64,000 bases of DNA from Herbidospora sakaeratensis (GTDB lineage Bacteria > Actinomycetota > Actinomycetes > Streptosporangiales > Streptosporangiaceae): contig NZ_BBXC01000007.1 in the NCBI RefSeq assembly GCF_001570525.1, positions 289,085-353,084 of the forward strand, in the 5' to 3' direction. Positions 61,707 to 64,000 of the stretch are shown piece after piece (within the stretch, counting starts at the first letter, position 1; every line of letters starts with the position of its first letter). Made by a program: the position numbers and the translations under genes. The notes beneath the pieces were generated by a model. That model was not told the DNA's origin. It saw nothing but the letters and a program-made list of their open reading frames with translations, and made no database searches.

Positions 61707-63116
61707 ATGTCTGATCTGATCAGCGTCGACGAATGCGAGCGGCTCACTCCCGAACACGTCCACGACCTCTACCGCCGGCACGTCAACCGCAGCCAGGTGT
61801 CCCTGATGACCTCGTTCGGGTTCGGCCGCGAACTGGTCGAACGCGCCGAGGGGGCCTATCTCTGGACCCGGTCCGGCCGGCGGATCCTCGACTTCACCGG
61901 CGGGGTCGGGGTGCTCAACCACGGCCACAACCACCCCCGGATCCTGGCGGCCCGAAAAAGGTTCCAGGAGCTCCAGCGGATGGAGGTGCACAAGACCTAT
62001 TTCTCTCCGTACGTCGCCGCGCTCGGCCACAATCTCGCCCAGCTGCTGCCGGGCGACTTGAACATGTCCTTCTTTCCCAATTCGGGCGCTGAGGCGGTCG
62101 AGGGGGCGGTGAAGCTGGCGTACAAGTACCACGGGGGGCGCCGGCGCCGGATCCTCCGCGCCGACCTCGCCTTCCACGGCAAGCTGCTCGGCTCGGGCAG
62201 CCTCACCGGGGCCCACCAGAACTTCACCTTCCCCGGCATCCCGGGCGTGGAGGTCTTCCCGTACGGCGACCTCGACGCCGTCAGGAGGCTGGCCGGGAAG
62301 GACGTCTACGCGATCCTTATCGAGCCGTTCAGCGCGTCGACCATGACGGCCTGCTCCGAGGAGTTCCTGCGCGGGCTGCGGGAGATCTGCGACGCCCACG
62401 ACATCGTGCTCATCTTCGACGAGATCTACACGGGCTGGGGCAAGACCGGCAGCCTCTTCTACTTCATGCGCTACCCGGGCCTGGTGCCCGACGTCGTCAC
62501 CACGTCGAAGTCGTTCGGCGGCGGCAAGTCGTCCATCTCCGCCTACGTGGCCCGCGAGCCGGTGTTCAAGAAGGCGTACGACAACCTCGGCGACTCTTTG
62601 ATGAACAGCACCAGCACCACCTACTACGGGTTCGGCGAGGAGACCGCCACCGCGATCGAGGCGGTGAACATCGCCGTCGAGGACGACTACCCGGCCCGCG
62701 CCCGCGCCATCGAGCGGGTGCTCGCGCCCGGCCTCGACCGGATCAGGAAGACCCATCCCGACACGGTGGCCCAGGTCAGAGGGGCCGGCGCGCTCTACGG
62801 GATCTTCCTGGACGGCGGCCCGAAGCTGCTCGACCGGGTGGCGAGGCTGGCCCCCGTCGGGCTGGCCCGCGACCCCAACTTCCGGGTCAAGCTGATCACC
62901 TGCGCCGTGATCGACGCCCTCTACCGCGACCACGGCGTCTACGCCTACTACACCCTGAACGGCGCGAATCCGCTGGTCGCCGCCCCGCCGCTGGTGGCGG
63001 AGCCGGCCGACGTGGAGTACTTCCTCGACAGCCTCGACCAGACCCTCGCCCAGGGGCTGCTCCGGCTGGTGACCCGATTCGTCAAGGAGAAGGTGGCGCC
63101 GCGATGGGGATCGTAG
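61707..63116 (+). CDS. Class III PLP-dependent aminotransferase
   Basis: 469 aa. The class III order is present: RILDFTGGVGVLNHGHNHPRI at the N-terminus, FFPNSGAEAVEGAVKLAYKY (PLP phosphate region), IFDEIYTGWGKTG, and the Schiff-base Lys in TSKSFGGGKSS near 270. Relatives act on omega-amino groups, amino sugars or long-chain diamines, and the substrate is open. The start at ATG 61707 has a weak ribosome-binding site; ATG 61684 is possible. It overlaps the SDR gene by 13 bp. The two probably open a separate biosynthetic unit extending past the window. Confidence 0.88.
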   Translation: MSDLISVDECERLTPEHVHDLYRRHVNRSQVSLMTSFGFGRELVERAEGAYLWTRSGRRILDFTGGVGVLNHGHNHPRILAARKRFQELQRMEVHKTYFSPYVAALGHNLAQLLPGDLNMSFFPNSGAEAVEGAVKLAYKYHGGRRRRILRADLAFHGKLLGSGSLTGAHQNFTFPGIPGVEVFPYGDLDAVRRLAGKDVYAILIEPFSASTMTACSEEFLRGLREICDAHDIVLIFDEIYTGWGKTGSLFYFMRYPGLVPDVVTTSKSFGGGKSSISAYVAREPVFKKAYDNLGDSLMNSTSTTYYGFGEETATAIEAVNIAVEDDYPARARAIERVLAPGLDRIRKTHPDTVAQVRGAGALYGIFLDGGPKLLDRVARLAPVGLARDPNFRVKLITCAVIDALYRDHGVYAYYTLNGANPLVAAPPLVAEPADVEYFLDSLDQTLAQGLLRLVTRFVKEKVAPRWGS

Positions 63117-64000
63117 TCACGGGCGGCGCGGGCATGCTGGGCTCGACCCTGCTCCGCCGCCTCCACGAAGCCGGCCGCCCGGCCCTGGGCGTCGACCTGA
63201 ACCCGGCCGAGGGCGTGGCCGCCGACATCCGCGACACCGCCCGGATGACCGAGCTGCTGGCCGGCGCCGACGCCGTCGTGCACACCGCCTCGGCGCTGCC
63301 CAGCTACCCCGACGACGAGATCCACAGCGTGATCGTCGAGGGCACCCGCAGCGTGCTGACCGCCGCGCGCGACGCGGGCGTGCCCCGGGTGGTGCACATC
63401 TCCTCCACCGCCGTGTACGGCCTGCCCACGCTGGTCCCCACCCCGGAGGACCACCCGCGCGAACCCGTCGACCCCTACAGCCGGGCCAAGGCCGCCGCCG
63501 AGGAGGTCGCGGAGAAGTTCCGGGCCGACGGGATGTGCGTGCCGGTCATCCGGCCGAAGACCTTCCTCGGACCCGGGCGGATGGGCCTGTTCGCGATGCT
63601 CTTCGAGTGGGCCGAGGAGGGCCACGGCTTCCCCATCCTCGGCCGGGGCGGGGCGCGCATCCAGATGCTCGCCGTCGACGACCTCGTCGACGCGATCCTG
63701 CTGGTCCTGGACGCGCCCGCCGACGTCGCGGGCGACACCTACAACATCGCCGCCGCCGAGTTCGCCACCCTGCGGGAGGACTTCCAGGCCGTGCTCGACG
63801 CCGCCGGGCACGGCCGCCGCGTGCGGTCGGTCCCCGCCGGCCCCGCGCTCGCGGTGCTGCGCCTGCTCGGCCGCACCGGCCTGTCCCCGGTGTACGACCG
63901 GCTGCTCTACAAACTGCTCGACGACTCCTACGTCGACATCGCCAAGGCGCGCGACCGGCTCGGCTTCGCGCCGCGCCACGCCAACCGCGACGCCATCCTC
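63104..64000 (+). CDS. NAD(P)-dependent extended SDR (epimerase/dehydratase family), 3' end outside window
   Basis: 299 codons are visible and the frame is still open at the end. The Rossmann motif is VVTGGAGMLGSTLL, the catalytic Ser lies in ISSTAVYG near residue 100, and the Tyr/Lys pair in YSRAKAAAEE near 125. MLAVDDLVDAILLVLD fits the extended SDR substrate domain. The family reduces, epimerises or dehydrates nucleotide sugars and related carbonyls. It overlaps the aminotransferase gene by 13 bp, and an amination/carbonyl-reduction pair on one substrate is likely. Confidence 0.88.
   Translation, partial: MGIVVTGGAGMLGSTLLRRLHEAGRPALGVDLNPAEGVAADIRDTARMTELLAGADAVVHTASALPSYPDDEIHSVIVEGTRSVLTAARDAGVPRVVHISSTAVYGLPTLVPTPEDHPREPVDPYSRAKAAAEEVAEKFRADGMCVPVIRPKTFLGPGRMGLFAMLFEWAEEGHGFPILGRGGARIQMLAVDDLVDAILLVLDAPADVAGDTYNIAAAEFATLREDFQAVLDAAGHGRRVRSVPAGPALAVLRLLGRTGLSPVYDRLLYKLLDDSYVDIAKARDRLGFAPRHANRDAIL

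Overview
The window is very GC-rich DNA (roughly 70 to 75 % G+C by eye) with GTG/TTG starts, tightly overlapping operons and many secondary-metabolism genes. This points to a filamentous actinomycete, perhaps Streptosporangiales (Nonomuraea/Actinomadura-like); the genus is a guess. No tRNA, rRNA, CRISPR array or intact insertion sequence was seen.

1-20032: one edge of a type I polyketide cluster. A plus-strand operon (1-6954) carries the end of a PKS module (AT tail-KR-ACP), four genes for an ACP-linked hydroxymalonyl-type extender (FkbK-, FkbJ-, FkbI- and FkbH-like), a type II thioesterase and a phosphopantetheinyl transferase. A converging minus-strand operon (18222-6917) carries an ABC-2 exporter, a KS-AT-KR-ACP module, a KS-KR-ACP module whose AT core is missing, and an acyl-CoA dehydrogenase. 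The operons overlap tail to tail beside a 16-bp perfect hairpin. A membrane glycosyltransferase (18524-20032) lies across a divergent promoter region.

20112-24214: ordinary chromosomal genes (small kinase, DUF1707 membrane protein, RibD/DHFR-like reductase, membrane-anchored propeller-like protein, a secreted zinc-peptidase-fold protein lacking HExxH, and a short gene remnant).

24226-54388: an NRPS cluster. Precursor-supply genes (SHMT-like and CobD/HisC-like PLP enzymes, a PuuD-like amidotransferase, an IlvE-like aminotransferase, a SnoaL-like protein) surround a free-standing A-T didomain with a valine-like code. A 22-kb minus-strand operon with overlapping genes (52751-30889) encodes MbtH, two NRPSs (C-A-T x3, then C-A-T x2 plus a divergent E-like terminal domain), a CmlA-type diiron beta-hydroxylase, a protein with an IS630-transposase-like HTH, an alpha/beta-hydrolase, a methyltransferase and an MFS exporter. 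A type II thioesterase diverges from MbtH and a SARP regulator converges on it.

54465-59411: a compact RiPP-like locus: a 67-aa candidate precursor ending in a Ser/Thr/Cys-rich core, a NarL-type response regulator, a fused leader-binding/E1-like plus YcaO cyclodehydratase, and a DesK/NarX-type histidine kinase. A 17-bp sequence (one mismatch) occurs upstream of both the precursor gene and the SARP gene, suggesting common control of the RiPP and the NRPS. A small secreted protein is divergent to the precursor. This locus is the best candidate for an undescribed system.

59408-64000: an AfsR-like SARP/NB-ARC regulator with candidate SARP boxes before its start, then a class III aminotransferase overlapping an extended SDR that runs off the window, probably the start of another pathway.
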